Source: JAFLCL01 sp964502175 (lineage in GTDB: Bacteria; Myxococcota_A; Polyangia; Polyangiales; Sandaracinaceae). Taken from it: DNA of 64,000 nucleotides. The stretch's first letter is position 1. Each line of letters opens with the position of its first letter. The position numbers and the translations under genes are program-made. The notes under the pieces were generated by a model that saw only the letters and a program-made list of their open reading frames with translations, made no database searches and was not told the origin of the DNA. The stretch lies in assembly GCA_964502175.1 (NCBI GenBank), contig CAZCVE010000002.1, positions 222,140-286,139 of the forward strand, in the 5' to 3' direction. Shown here piece by piece: positions 46,555 to 55,177 of the stretch.

Positions 46555-47231
46555 CGAGCGGCCTCGCGACCCACGCGCTTCACGCCGAGCTTGCCTCGCA
46601 CGTCCGTGAGCAGCTGCGCCTCTTCGACGCCGAACTTCTCACCGAGCTGGTGCTGCTGCTCGAGGCGCCGCCACGTGAGCTCGAAGAGCCCGACGAGCGT
46701 CTCGATCACGCCCTGCCCGCGCAGCGCGATCGCCTTGAACACCGGCTCGCGCCCCTTGCGCCCCATCTCGTCGATCTCGGCGTCGCTGCGCACGTCGGGC
46801 ATGTCGCGCTTGTTGAACTGGATGACGAGCGGCATCTTCGCCGCGTCGAGGCCGTTGTCGGTCAGGTTCTGGCGGAGGTTGAGGAACGCGGCCTTGTTCG
46901 CGTTCGTCTCCGACTTCTGCGAGTCCGCGATGAACGCGATGCCGTCGGCGCCCTGGAGCACCAAGCGTCGCGTCGCGTTGTGGATGACCTGACCCGGAAC
47001 GGTGAAGAGCTTCACGCGGATCTGGAGGCCCTTGCCCGCCATCACGGTGAGCGGGAGCAGATCGAAGAAGAGCGTGCGGTCGTCCTTCGTCTCGAGCGTC
47101 ATGAGACGACCGCGAGACTCCGGCGCCACGAGCTCGTGGATCGCCTGGAGGTTCGTCGTCTTCCCGCTGAGCGCCGGCCCGTAGTAGACGAGCTTGATCG
47201 TCAGCTCACGTTGTTTGAAGTCGAGCTGCAA
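46551..47231 (-). CDS. MglA-like small Ras-type GTPase
   Basis: A protein of 226 residues. P-loop YYGPALSGKTTNLQ near 17-30, a DRTLFFDLLPL switch region, then TVPGQVIHNATRR in place of the DxxG box, and NKRD for guanine recognition (QFNKRDMPD). This is the bacterial MglA/Arf-like group, which in Myxococcus controls polarity and gliding. It lacks the N-terminal variation of true MglA, so it is a paralog. The start is TTG 47231 with GGAG-rich sequence before it; no better start exists. It is coupled to the PocR kinase. Confidence 0.88.
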   Translation of the reverse strand: MQLDFKQRELTIKLVYYGPALSGKTTNLQAIHELVAPESRGRLMTLETKDDRTLFFDLLPLTVMAGKGLQIRVKLFTVPGQVIHNATRRLVLQGADGIAFIADSQKSETNANKAAFLNLRQNLTDNGLDAAKMPLVIQFNKRDMPDVRSDAEIDEMGRKGREPVFKAIALRGQGVIETLVGLFELTWRRLEQQHQLGEKFGVEEAQLLTDVRGKLGVKRVGREAAR

Positions 47232-47319
47232 CGCTCCATCTCCGGGGTCAGAGCGCGATGGTATCGGCTCGCCGATGCGAACGGCAACGGTGTTTTGCCT
47301 CGCCTCGCGCCGCGCGTCG

Positions 47320-47733
47320 TCACTCGCCGAGCATCCGCATCATCGAGACCACCGCCGCGGAGATGAGGACGATGGAGACGCCGAGCGCGATCCACTCGAC
47401 GCGTGAGCGCGCGGTGCCGGGCTCGACCTTGTCGACGCGCACGCGCGCCATCGCGAAGCCGAGCAGCTCCTCGATGCGCTTCTCGGCCTCGGCGCGGCGC
47501 TTGGGATCGCGATCCTTGATCGCGCGGTAGCGCTTCCCCGCCTCGGCGAGTCGATCGAGCGAGTCGCTCAGCACGAGGAACTTCTTGTGCGCCTCGGCCG
47601 TGTCCCACTGCGCTTCGACCGCGGCCCACGCGGCCTCCATCGGATCCGAGTCCGAGGAGGTCGGCGCGGCGGACTCGCTCGGGACCGAGTCCGTCGAGGT
47701 CTCGGGGATCGCAGGCTCGGCGTCGTCGCTCAT
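47320..47733 (-). CDS. Small membrane-anchored hypothetical protein
   Basis: A protein of 137 residues from ATG 47733. A Ser/Asp/Glu-rich N-terminus is followed by a helical region (EAHKKFLVLSDSLDRLAEAGKRY) and one C-terminal transmembrane helix (WIALGVSIVLISAAVVSMM). The soluble part is likely cytoplasmic. Unrecognised, though similar small tail-anchored proteins occur near dcw clusters. Divergent from mraZ. Confidence 0.72.
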   Translation of the reverse strand: MSDDAEPAIPETSTDSVPSESAAPTSSDSDPMEAAWAAVEAQWDTAEAHKKFLVLSDSLDRLAEAGKRYRAIKDRDPKRRAEAEKRIEELLGFAMARVRVDKVEPGTARSRVEWIALGVSIVLISAAVVSMMRMLGE

Positions 47734-47894
47734 CGAGCGCGCAGCGTACCGAGACGGGGCGCACGCCGAAAACTCGCGCTGGAGATCGCACCTACATGAA
47801 CATCCGATCCGTGACGCGAGAGACGCTTTCGATCCACCGCTTGCCACTCGCTCCGGACCCTGACGATTTACGTCAAATTCCTGCACGAAGGAAG

Positions 47895-47925
47895 TTGACA
47901 GGCCCCTCCGCCGCCCTCTAGCTTC
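47895..47925 (+). promoter_or_regulatory. Sigma-70-type promoter of the dcw cluster
   Basis: TTGACA at 47895-47900 is a perfect -35 box. About 18 bases downstream is TAGCTT (47919-47924) as a -10 box. The start of transcription should fall near 47931, at the MraZ boxes. It is the only such sequence in the 285-base gap before mraZ. Confidence 0.65.
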
Positions 47926-47932
47926 CGGCCCG

Positions 47933-47957
47933 GTGGCAAAGAGTGGCAAGCAGTGTG
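47933..47957 (+). promoter_or_regulatory. MraZ operator: three GTGG-type repeats at 10-bp spacing
   Basis: GTGGC at 47933, GTGGC at 47943 and GTGTG at 47953 recur every ten bases. MraZ boxes in other bacteria are direct repeats of TGGG/GTGG type at 10-bp spacing upstream of mraZ, so autoregulation at this site is expected. The position just past the -10 box fits repression. Confidence 0.78.
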
Positions 47958-48018
47958 ATCGCGAGGAACGCGAGCCCACGGCGAGGCCCCCGAGACCACC
48001 GAGACGAGGCTGAGAGCG

Positions 48019-48495
48019 GTGTTCCGAGGTCATCACGAGCACGCGATCGACGCGAAGGGACGCACGTCCGTGCCCTCGCGTTTCCGCGATCAGCTCGCGA
48101 GCGACGCGCTCTCGCACGCGGGCTCGAGCGGTGAGCTCCGCATCGTCGTGACGTCGGGCGTGGACCCCTGCCTGCTCGCGTACCCGATGAAGGAGTGGCT
48201 CGAGTTCGAGGAGAAGCTCGCTGCGCTCCCGAAGTTCGATCCCTCGGTCGTGATGATCCGCCGCCTCTATGTGTCGAGCGCGGTCGAGGTCGAGGTCGAC
48301 AAGCTCGGGCGCCTGCTCGTGCCCAAGGAGCTCCGCGACTTCGCGGGCCTCGAGCGCGAGGCGCTCTGGGCGGGCATGGGCGATCACCTCGAGCTCTGGT
48401 CGAAGGAGCGCTTCGCGGCCGCGCGTCACGCGGCGATCGCGACCGAGGACAAGCGCGTCGAGATCGGCAAGCGCCTCGCGGAGCTCGGCCTGTGA
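48019..48495 (+). CDS. mraZ: MraZ, regulator of the dcw cluster
   Basis: A protein of 158 residues with two AbrB-like MraZ repeats: FRGHHEHAIDAKGRTSVPSRFR at the N-terminus and VEVDKLGRLLVPKELRDFA in the second half. It binds repeats upstream of its own operon. The start is GTG 48019. It overlaps rsmH by GTGA (48492-48495). Confidence 0.96.
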   Translation: MFRGHHEHAIDAKGRTSVPSRFRDQLASDALSHAGSSGELRIVVTSGVDPCLLAYPMKEWLEFEEKLAALPKFDPSVVMIRRLYVSSAVEVEVDKLGRLLVPKELRDFAGLEREALWAGMGDHLELWSKERFAAARHAAIATEDKRVEIGKRLAELGL

Positions 48496-49430
48496 GCGCG
48501 ACGAACGACACGCACGCGATCGCCGCCGCGCACGTACCCGTGCTGCGAGACGAGGTGCTGCGCCTCCTCGCGCCGCGCGACGGCGGCATCTACGTCGACG
48601 TGACGCTCGGCCGTGGCGGGCACGCCGAGGCGATCCTCGAGGCGAGCGCGCCCGGTGGCCGCCTCGTGGGCATCGATCGCGACGAGACCGCGATCCGCGA
48701 GACCCGCGAGCGCCTCGCGCGCTTCGGTGATCGCGTGCAGCTCGTGCACGGTCCGTTCTCCGGGCTTCGTGATCACCTCGCCAGCGCCCGCTCGACGCAG
48801 GTCGACGGCCTCGTGGCGGATCTCGGCGTGAGCTCGCCGCAGCTCGACACACCCGAGCGCGGCTTCTCGTTCAAGAGCGAGGGCCCCCTCGACATGCGCA
48901 TGGACACGTCCACGGGTCAGACCGCGCGCGAGCTGATCGCGAGCCTCGACGAGCGCGAGCTCGCGGACGTGCTCTTCCAGTACGGCGAGGAGCGCAAGTC
49001 GCGCCCGATCGCGCGCTCGATCAAGCGCGCAGAAGAAGAAGGTCGCCTCGCCACCACGCTCGATCTGTCGCGCGCGATCTGGCGCGTGACCGGGCCGCGC
49101 CGCGCGGGCATCGACCCGGCGACCCGCAGCTTCCAGGCGCTCCGCATCGTGGTGAACGCCGAGCTCGGTGAGCTCGAGTCGTTGCTCGAGGCGCTGCCCG
49201 ACGTGCTCGTCGACGGCGGCGTCGCGGCGATCATCAGCTTCCACTCGCTCGAGGATCGACCCGTGAAGCACGCGCTCCGTGACGACGTGCGCCTCGAGGT
49301 GATGGGCAAGAAGCCGATCGAAGCGGACGACGACGAGGCCCGTCGCAACCCGCGCTCGCGCAGCGCGAAGCTCCGCGGCGCACGACGCCTCCCGCGCGCG
49401 AACGATCCGGTCGCGGAGGTGTCGCCATGA
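48492..49430 (+). CDS. rsmH: 16S rRNA (cytosine-1402-N4)-methyltransferase
   Basis: A protein of 312 residues: HVPVLRDEVLRLL start, SAM motif VDVTLGRGGHAEAIL, GIDRDETAI, ADLGVSSPQLD, ERGFSF and SFHSLEDRPVK. RsmH methylates the same cytidine as RsmI (31877), so both modifiers are in this window. GTG 48492 overlaps mraZ; the end overlaps ftsL (ATGA). Confidence 0.97.
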   Translation: MSATNDTHAIAAAHVPVLRDEVLRLLAPRDGGIYVDVTLGRGGHAEAILEASAPGGRLVGIDRDETAIRETRERLARFGDRVQLVHGPFSGLRDHLASARSTQVDGLVADLGVSSPQLDTPERGFSFKSEGPLDMRMDTSTGQTARELIASLDERELADVLFQYGEERKSRPIARSIKRAEEEGRLATTLDLSRAIWRVTGPRRAGIDPATRSFQALRIVVNAELGELESLLEALPDVLVDGGVAAIISFHSLEDRPVKHALRDDVRLEVMGKKPIEADDDEARRNPRSRSAKLRGARRLPRANDPVAEVSP

Positions 49431-49732
49431 AGCGTCGCTTCGTCGCCCTCTGGATCGCCGCGATCTGCGCGGCCGCGCTCGCGTTCGTCGCGCACCTCGC
49501 GCTCCGCTTCGAGACGGTGCGCCTCGGCTACGACGTCGATCTCGCGCGCCACGAGCAGCGTCGGCTCGTCGAGCAGGAGCGCCTGCTCGCGATCGAGGCC
49601 GCCACGCTGCGCGCCCCCGATCGCGTCGAGGCCGTCGCGCGTGGACGCCTCGGCATGGATCTGCCGTCGCCCGATCGTGTGGTGACGCTCGGCGCGCGCA
49701 CGCGTCGTGCGGCCTCGGGGAGGATGCGATGA
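49427..49732 (+). CDS. ftsL: FtsL-like divisome protein
   Basis: A protein of 101 residues. One N-terminal membrane helix (FVALWIAAICAAALAFVAHL), then a heptad-like coiled region (RHEQRRLVEQERLLAIEAATL) and a short tail containing VARGRLGMDLPSP. Sequence conservation of FtsL is weak; size, topology and position between rsmH and ftsI support the call. ATGA overlaps on both sides. Confidence 0.88.
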   Translation: MKRRFVALWIAAICAAALAFVAHLALRFETVRLGYDVDLARHEQRRLVEQERLLAIEAATLRAPDRVEAVARGRLGMDLPSPDRVVTLGARTRRAASGRMR

Positions 49733-52098
49733 GCCCGCGCGTCCCCGGCACCGCAGCGATCACTCCGCCGATCGCGACGAGCGCGCGCAGCCCCAGCCGC
49801 TCGCGCAACGTCGCGCGTCGCGCAGCCCCTGCGATCGAGGCCGAGACGACGCCCGAGGTGAAGCCTCGCGTCACCGAGGCTCCCGAGGCGCGCGCGCGTC
49901 GGTGGATGCGCGTGCGCATGGCGCTGCTCTGTGTGCTCTTGCTCTCGGGCGCCGCGGCCGTGCTCACGCGCGCCTACCGCCTGCAGATCACCGAGGGCGA
50001 TCGGCATCGCACCACGGCCGAGCACCAGCAGCTCCGCGACGTGAGGCTCGCGCCACGACGCGGGACGATCTTCGATCGCCACGGCGCAGAGCTCGCGGTG
50101 AGCGTCGACGCAGACAGCGTGTACGCCAACCCGCGCATGATGCGCGCGGAGGGTGTCGACACGACGCTCGCGGCGCTCCAGATCGCGCGTGTGCTCGGCA
50201 TCGACGCCGAGCGCGCGCAGGCTCGCCTCGGCTCGGATCGCCTCTTCGTCTGGCTCGAGCGGCAGGTCACGCCCGAAGAGGCGGCGGCCGTGGACTCGCT
50301 CGCGATCCCTGGCGTCACGGTCACGCGCGAGGCGCGTCGCTACTATCCGAACCGCGAGCTCGCGTCGCACATCCTGGGCTTCGCGAACGTCGACGGCGAT
50401 GGCCTCGAGGGCCTCGAGCTCTCGATGAACGAGCGCCTCCGCGGCACCACGACCGCCGTGCCGGCCCTGCGCGATCGCCGCGGCCGCGTGGTGTTCTCGG
50501 AGCAGCTGCTCGACGATCACGCCTCGCTCGGTGAGGACGTCTACCTCACGATCGACAAGACCCTCCAGCACATCGCGGAGCGCGAGCTCGCGCTCTCGAT
50601 CCGCACGTTCGAGGCCGCCGCCGGATCGATCGTCGTGATGGATCCGCAGTCGGGCGAGATCCTCGCGATGGCGAGCTACCCCACGTTCGATCCGAACTCG
50701 CCCGGTGACGCGCCGCCTTCGCACCGACGCTTCCGCGCGATCACCGATCGCTTCGAGCCGGGCTCGACCATCAAGCCGATGACGATCGCGAGCGCGCTCG
50801 CGGGCGGCGTGCTCCGACCGAGCGAGCAGATCGACTGCATGCACGGCCGGTGGGTCGTGGTCGACGGCGAGCAGGCGATCACGGACACGCACGCCAACGA
50901 CCTGCTCACGCCGGCCGAGATCCTCGCGCACAGCTCGAACATCGGAAGCGCGCAGATCGGCATGCGCCTCGGGCGACAGGGCCTCTACCGCTCGTTCCGC
51001 CGCTTCGGCTTCGGGCAGCCCACCGGCATCCCGCTGCCGGGCGAGGTCTCGGGCACGTTCCGCCACCACAGTCGCTGGTACGAGCGCGACTTCGCGTCGA
51101 TCGGCTTCGGGCAGGGCATGAGCGTCACGGCGCTCCAGCTCGCGGCGAGCATGGCGGCGATCGCGAACGGCGGTCGCCTGATGAGGCCGACGATCATCCG
51201 CCGCGTCGAGGACGGCCGCGGCAACATGATCGAAGAGACCACGCCCGAGGTGAGGCGACAGGTGATCCCCGCGCACACGGCGCGCCTCGTCAGCGACATG
51301 CTGACGGCCGTCACGAGCGACGAGGGCACGGGCGCCGAGGCCGCGATCGACGGCTACCTCGTGGCCGGAAAGACCGGCACCGCGCAGATGGCGAGCACGT
51401 CGCGCGCTGGCTACGACAGCGCGCACTGGCTCTCGTCGTTCGTCGGCTTCGTGCCCGCCGAGGCGCCGCGCGCCGTGATCGCGGTGATCATCCAGGAGCC
51501 CGTGATCGACCACTACGGCGGTGTCGTCGCGGGTCCCGTGTTCCGCCGCGTGGGCGGCGCGACGATGCGTCACCTCGGCGTGCCTCCCGCGGGCAGCGGC
51601 GACGCGCTCGAGGTGCTCGAGGAGCGCGCCCGTGCGCGCGCCCGCGTCGCACGCGAGCAGCAGCGCGCGGCCCGTCGCCTCGGTGGACGAACGGACGGCC
51701 CGGTCGCGGCGATCGGCCACGCCGAAGAGAGCGCCGACGTCGGCGTCGCAGCGATCGAGACCCGCGATCCCGTCGAAGGCGAGACGCGCGTCCCTGCGCT
51801 GACCGGTCTCACGGCGCGAGCCGTCATGCGCGCGCTCGCCGAGGCGGGCCTCACCGCCCAGCTCGAGGGCTCGGGGGTCGTCGCGGCGCAGGATCCCGTG
51901 GACGGATCGATCGCGATGCGCGGCTCGGTCGTTCGTGTGGTGCTCGGTCGCCCGTCACTCGAGATCGAAGAGGCGGAGGCCGTCGTCCCCGTCGTCGAAG
52001 AAGCGTCGGCCGCGCCCGTCGCCCCTGCGCGCGCCCATTCCACGGCTCCTGCGCACGCAGCAGCGCCCGCGCGTGAAGCGCGACGGAGGCGCGGATGA
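49729..52098 (+). CDS. ftsI: Septal peptidoglycan transpeptidase (PBP3/FtsI) with PASTA domain
   Basis: A protein of 789 residues. A cytoplasmic tail of about 60 residues is followed by a membrane helix (ALLCVLLLSGAAAVLTRAYR) and a dimerization domain (RGTIFDRHGAELAVSVD). The transpeptidase has the catalytic Ser346 in PGSTIKPMT, SSN at 402-404 and KTG at 548-550 (AGKTGTAQM). After it comes a PASTA-like domain (RVPALTGLTARAVMRALAEAGL). An alanine-rich tail ends the protein. It cross-links septal wall with FtsW. PASTA in FtsI is seen in several Gram-negative groups outside E. coli. Confidence 0.96.
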   Translation: MSPRVPGTAAITPPIATSARSPSRSRNVARRAAPAIEAETTPEVKPRVTEAPEARARRWMRVRMALLCVLLLSGAAAVLTRAYRLQITEGDRHRTTAEHQQLRDVRLAPRRGTIFDRHGAELAVSVDADSVYANPRMMRAEGVDTTLAALQIARVLGIDAERAQARLGSDRLFVWLERQVTPEEAAAVDSLAIPGVTVTREARRYYPNRELASHILGFANVDGDGLEGLELSMNERLRGTTTAVPALRDRRGRVVFSEQLLDDHASLGEDVYLTIDKTLQHIAERELALSIRTFEAAAGSIVVMDPQSGEILAMASYPTFDPNSPGDAPPSHRRFRAITDRFEPGSTIKPMTIASALAGGVLRPSEQIDCMHGRWVVVDGEQAITDTHANDLLTPAEILAHSSNIGSAQIGMRLGRQGLYRSFRRFGFGQPTGIPLPGEVSGTFRHHSRWYERDFASIGFGQGMSVTALQLAASMAAIANGGRLMRPTIIRRVEDGRGNMIEETTPEVRRQVIPAHTARLVSDMLTAVTSDEGTGAEAAIDGYLVAGKTGTAQMASTSRAGYDSAHWLSSFVGFVPAEAPRAVIAVIIQEPVIDHYGGVVAGPVFRRVGGATMRHLGVPPAGSGDALEVLEERARARARVAREQQRAARRLGGRTDGPVAAIGHAEESADVGVAAIETRDPVEGETRVPALTGLTARAVMRALAEAGLTAQLEGSGVVAAQDPVDGSIAMRGSVVRVVLGRPSLEIEEAEAVVPVVEEASAAPVAPARAHSTAPAHAAAPAREARRRRG

Positions 52099-53648
52099 GC
52101 CTCGCGATCGACGAGCTCCGCGCGACCGGGCTCGTGCGTGGGATCCACGGCGACACCAAGACGCAGGTCTCGGGCGTGCGCCACGACTCACGCGCGATCC
52201 AGCCGGGCGATCTCTTCGTCGCGATCCGCGGCGAGAGCTCGGACGGCGCGCGCTTCGTCGACACCGCGATCAGCAAGGGCGCGCGCGCCGTGCTGGCCGA
52301 TCGAGAGCTCGCGTGCCCGGTGCCCGTGGTCGTCGTGGACGACGCGCGCAAGGCGCTCGGACCGGTCGCAGAGCTCGTGTACGGACAGCCCTCACGCGCG
52401 ATCCCCGTGATCGGCATCACGGGCACGAACGGCAAGACCACCACGACGTGGATCACGGACGAGGCCCTCACGCTCGCAGGCCACACGCCCGCGCTGATCG
52501 GCACCGTCGAGCTGCGCGGGCCCGGCGGCTTCCGCGAGACCGCCGCGTTCACCACGCCCGAGGCCGACGCGACCTCGCGGTTCCTTCGCGCGATGATCGA
52601 TCACGGCGCGAGCCACCTCGTCATGGAGGTCTCGAGCCACGCACTCGCCCTCCACCGCTGCGACGCGCTGACGTTCGACGTCGCCGTGTTCACGAACCTC
52701 ACGCAGGACCACCTCGACTTCCACCCGAGCATGGAGGCGTACTTCGAGGCGAAGTCGCGCCTCTTCCTCGAGCTCGCGCCGCGCGTCTCGATCGTGCGTG
52801 TCGACGACGTCTGGGGCGCCCGCCTCGCGCGCGAGGTGTCGGACGTGATCGCGAACGATGCGCGCCGCTCGCTGGTCCGCGTCTCTCGTGATCCGTCGGC
52901 GGACGCCGAGATCAAGCCGCGCAGCTGGTCGAGCACGCGCGACGGGATCGTGGGTGACATCACGACGCCGTGGGGATCGCTCGCGCTCCGCTCGCCGCTC
53001 GTGGGCGCGCACAACCTCGACAACCTGCTGTTCGCGGCTGCCGCGATGGGCGCGGTCGGGATCGACCTCGACGCCATCGCGCGCGCGCTCTCGCTCGTGA
53101 AGGGAGCGCCGGGTCGCCTCGAGCGTATCGAGAGCGATCGTGATCTGGCGGTGCTCGTCGACTACGCGCACACGCCCGACGCGCTCACGAACGCGCTGTC
53201 GGCGCTGCGGCCGCTCACGCCTTCGCGTCTCTTCGTGGTGTTCGGCTGCGGTGGGGATCGCGATCGAGGCAAGCGTCCGCTGATGGGCCGCGCCGCGGCA
53301 GACGGCGCAGACGTGCTGGTGATCACGAGCGACAACCCGCGCACGGAGGTGCCGAGCGCGATCCTCGACGAGATCGTGCCCGGCGTGGTGTCGAGCGGGA
53401 TCCCACGTGTCGAGCTCGATCGGCTCGCGACCACGACGCGCGGTTACGCCGTCGAGGTCGACCGACGTGTCGCGATCGATCGCGCGATCGGCGCAGCGCG
53501 CGCGGGCGACACCGTGCTGATCGCCGGAAAGGGCCACGAGGACTACCAGATCCTCGGGACGCAGAAGATCCACTTCGACGACCGCGAGGAAGCCCGCGCC
53601 GCGCTCGGCCGTCTTGGTGGCGCGGCCATGACCGCAGGAGGCGCCTGA
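52095..53648 (+). CDS. murE: UDP-MurNAc-tripeptide synthetase, meso-DAP-adding
   Basis: A protein of 517 residues. N-terminal VRHDSRAIQPGDLFVAI, P-loop ITGTNGKTTTTW, VMEVSSHALALHR, and DNPRTE near the end, which marks meso-diaminopimelate rather than lysine specificity. Overlaps ftsI by four bases (ATGA) and murF by one (TGATG). Confidence 0.96.
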   Translation: MSLAIDELRATGLVRGIHGDTKTQVSGVRHDSRAIQPGDLFVAIRGESSDGARFVDTAISKGARAVLADRELACPVPVVVVDDARKALGPVAELVYGQPSRAIPVIGITGTNGKTTTTWITDEALTLAGHTPALIGTVELRGPGGFRETAAFTTPEADATSRFLRAMIDHGASHLVMEVSSHALALHRCDALTFDVAVFTNLTQDHLDFHPSMEAYFEAKSRLFLELAPRVSIVRVDDVWGARLAREVSDVIANDARRSLVRVSRDPSADAEIKPRSWSSTRDGIVGDITTPWGSLALRSPLVGAHNLDNLLFAAAAMGAVGIDLDAIARALSLVKGAPGRLERIESDRDLAVLVDYAHTPDALTNALSALRPLTPSRLFVVFGCGGDRDRGKRPLMGRAAADGADVLVITSDNPRTEVPSAILDEIVPGVVSSGIPRVELDRLATTTRGYAVEVDRRVAIDRAIGAARAGDTVLIAGKGHEDYQILGTQKIHFDDREEARAALGRLGGAAMTAGGA

Positions 53649-55174
53649 TGGCCACTGCACTTCCCACGAACCTCGCGCCCTTCACCCTCGACGAGCTCGC
53701 CTCGCTCGACGATGCGCGCGTGATCCACCGCGGATCACGCGTGATCCGTGGTGTCTCGACCGACACGCGCCACGTCGCCGCGGGCAACCTCTTCGTCCCG
53801 CTGCGCGGCGATCGCTTCGACGGCCACCGCTTCATCGCGCAGGCGATCGCAGGGGGAGCGACGGCTGTGATCGCCGCGGACGAGGGCGGTCTCGAGGCGG
53901 CGCGCGCGGCGGACGTCTCGTACGTGATCGTGCCCGACACCCTCATCGCCCTCGGCGCGCTCGGCTCGATGCACCGCGAGCGGATGGAGAGCCAGGGCGC
54001 CCTCGGCCTCGTCGTCGCGATCACCGGATCCGTCGGCAAGACGACGACGAAGGAGATGTGCGCGGCCGTCCTCGACGCGCTCGGCCACCGCACGCTCCGC
54101 ACTCTCGGCAACCTCAACAACCGCATCGGCGTGCCGATGACGCTGCTCACGCTCGATCCCTCGCACACCGCCGCGGTGCTCGAGGTCGGCATGAACGTGC
54201 CGGGCGAGATCGCGACGCTCGGCGCGATCGTTCGCCCGCACGTCGGCATCATCACGTCCGTCGCGGCCGTGCACACGGAGGGGATGGGAACGATCGAGGC
54301 CGTGGCCGCCGAGAAGGCATCGCTCCTCGCGGCCCTCTCGCCGACCGCGCTCGCGGGTCGGGTCTCCGCGGCCATCTACACGGTCGACGATCGGCTGGTC
54401 GTGCCGCTCGCGCAGCGGTCGCCCGCGCCCGTCCACCTGGGCGTGGGCCGTCACGCAGACGCCGACGTGCACCTGTTCTCGCGGCGCGCCCTCACGAGCG
54501 GCGCGTCCGAGTGTCGCTACGCGATCCGCCCGCCCGGCGACGCGACGAGCACGAACGTCGATCTCACCCTCGCGCTCTTCGGCGAAGGCGCCGCCCGGAA
54601 CGCTGCATGCGCGCTCGCGCTGGCGATCGCCGTCGGCGAGACGCGCGCCCTCGGCCCCGCGTCCCGCGCGCTCTCGGAGCTGCGCGCCGGTGAAGGTCGC
54701 GGCGCGATGCTGCCGGGCATCGACGGAACGATGCTGATCGACGACGCGTACAACGCGAGCCGTCGCAGCGTGCTCAACGCGCTCGATGCCGCGAGCGAGC
54801 TCGCGAAGGCGCGCCAGGGCCGCGTGGTCGCCGTGCTGGGCGACATGCTCGAGCTCGGGTCGTACGAAGAAGAAGAACACATGCGCGTCGGCGAGGCGGT
54901 CGCGCGCATCGGCGCTTCGCTCTTCGTCGCGTGTGGACCGCGCATGCGCATCGCCGCCGAAGAGGCGCGCGAGATGGGTGCGGATCTGGTGGTCGAAGAA
55001 GACGACCCGATGGCGGCGGTCGCGCACGTGCGCGACTTCGTGAGCCCCGACGACGTGATCGTGGTGAAGGGCTCGCGCTCGATGGGGATGGAGCGCGTGG
55101 TCGCGGGTCTGCGGGCGCAGCCCGAGGGCCGTCCGACGGGCGATCGCGCCCGCAACGTGGGGGGCGACGTCTGA
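53648..55174 (+). CDS. murF: UDP-MurNAc-tripeptide D-alanyl-D-alanine ligase
   Basis: A protein of 508 residues. VSTDTRHVAAGNLFVPLRG, P-loop ITGSVGKTTTKEM, NLNNRIGVPMTLL, MLIDDAYNASRRSV, VLGDMLELG, and KGSRSMGMERVV. All MurF landmarks are present. It adds D-Ala-D-Ala to the nucleotide precursor. mraY starts three bases after it ends. Confidence 0.96.
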   Translation: MATALPTNLAPFTLDELASLDDARVIHRGSRVIRGVSTDTRHVAAGNLFVPLRGDRFDGHRFIAQAIAGGATAVIAADEGGLEAARAADVSYVIVPDTLIALGALGSMHRERMESQGALGLVVAITGSVGKTTTKEMCAAVLDALGHRTLRTLGNLNNRIGVPMTLLTLDPSHTAAVLEVGMNVPGEIATLGAIVRPHVGIITSVAAVHTEGMGTIEAVAAEKASLLAALSPTALAGRVSAAIYTVDDRLVVPLAQRSPAPVHLGVGRHADADVHLFSRRALTSGASECRYAIRPPGDATSTNVDLTLALFGEGAARNAACALALAIAVGETRALGPASRALSELRAGEGRGAMLPGIDGTMLIDDAYNASRRSVLNALDAASELAKARQGRVVAVLGDMLELGSYEEEEHMRVGEAVARIGASLFVACGPRMRIAAEEAREMGADLVVEEDDPMAAVAHVRDFVSPDDVIVVKGSRSMGMERVVAGLRAQPEGRPTGDRARNVGGDV

Positions 55175-55177
55175 CCC

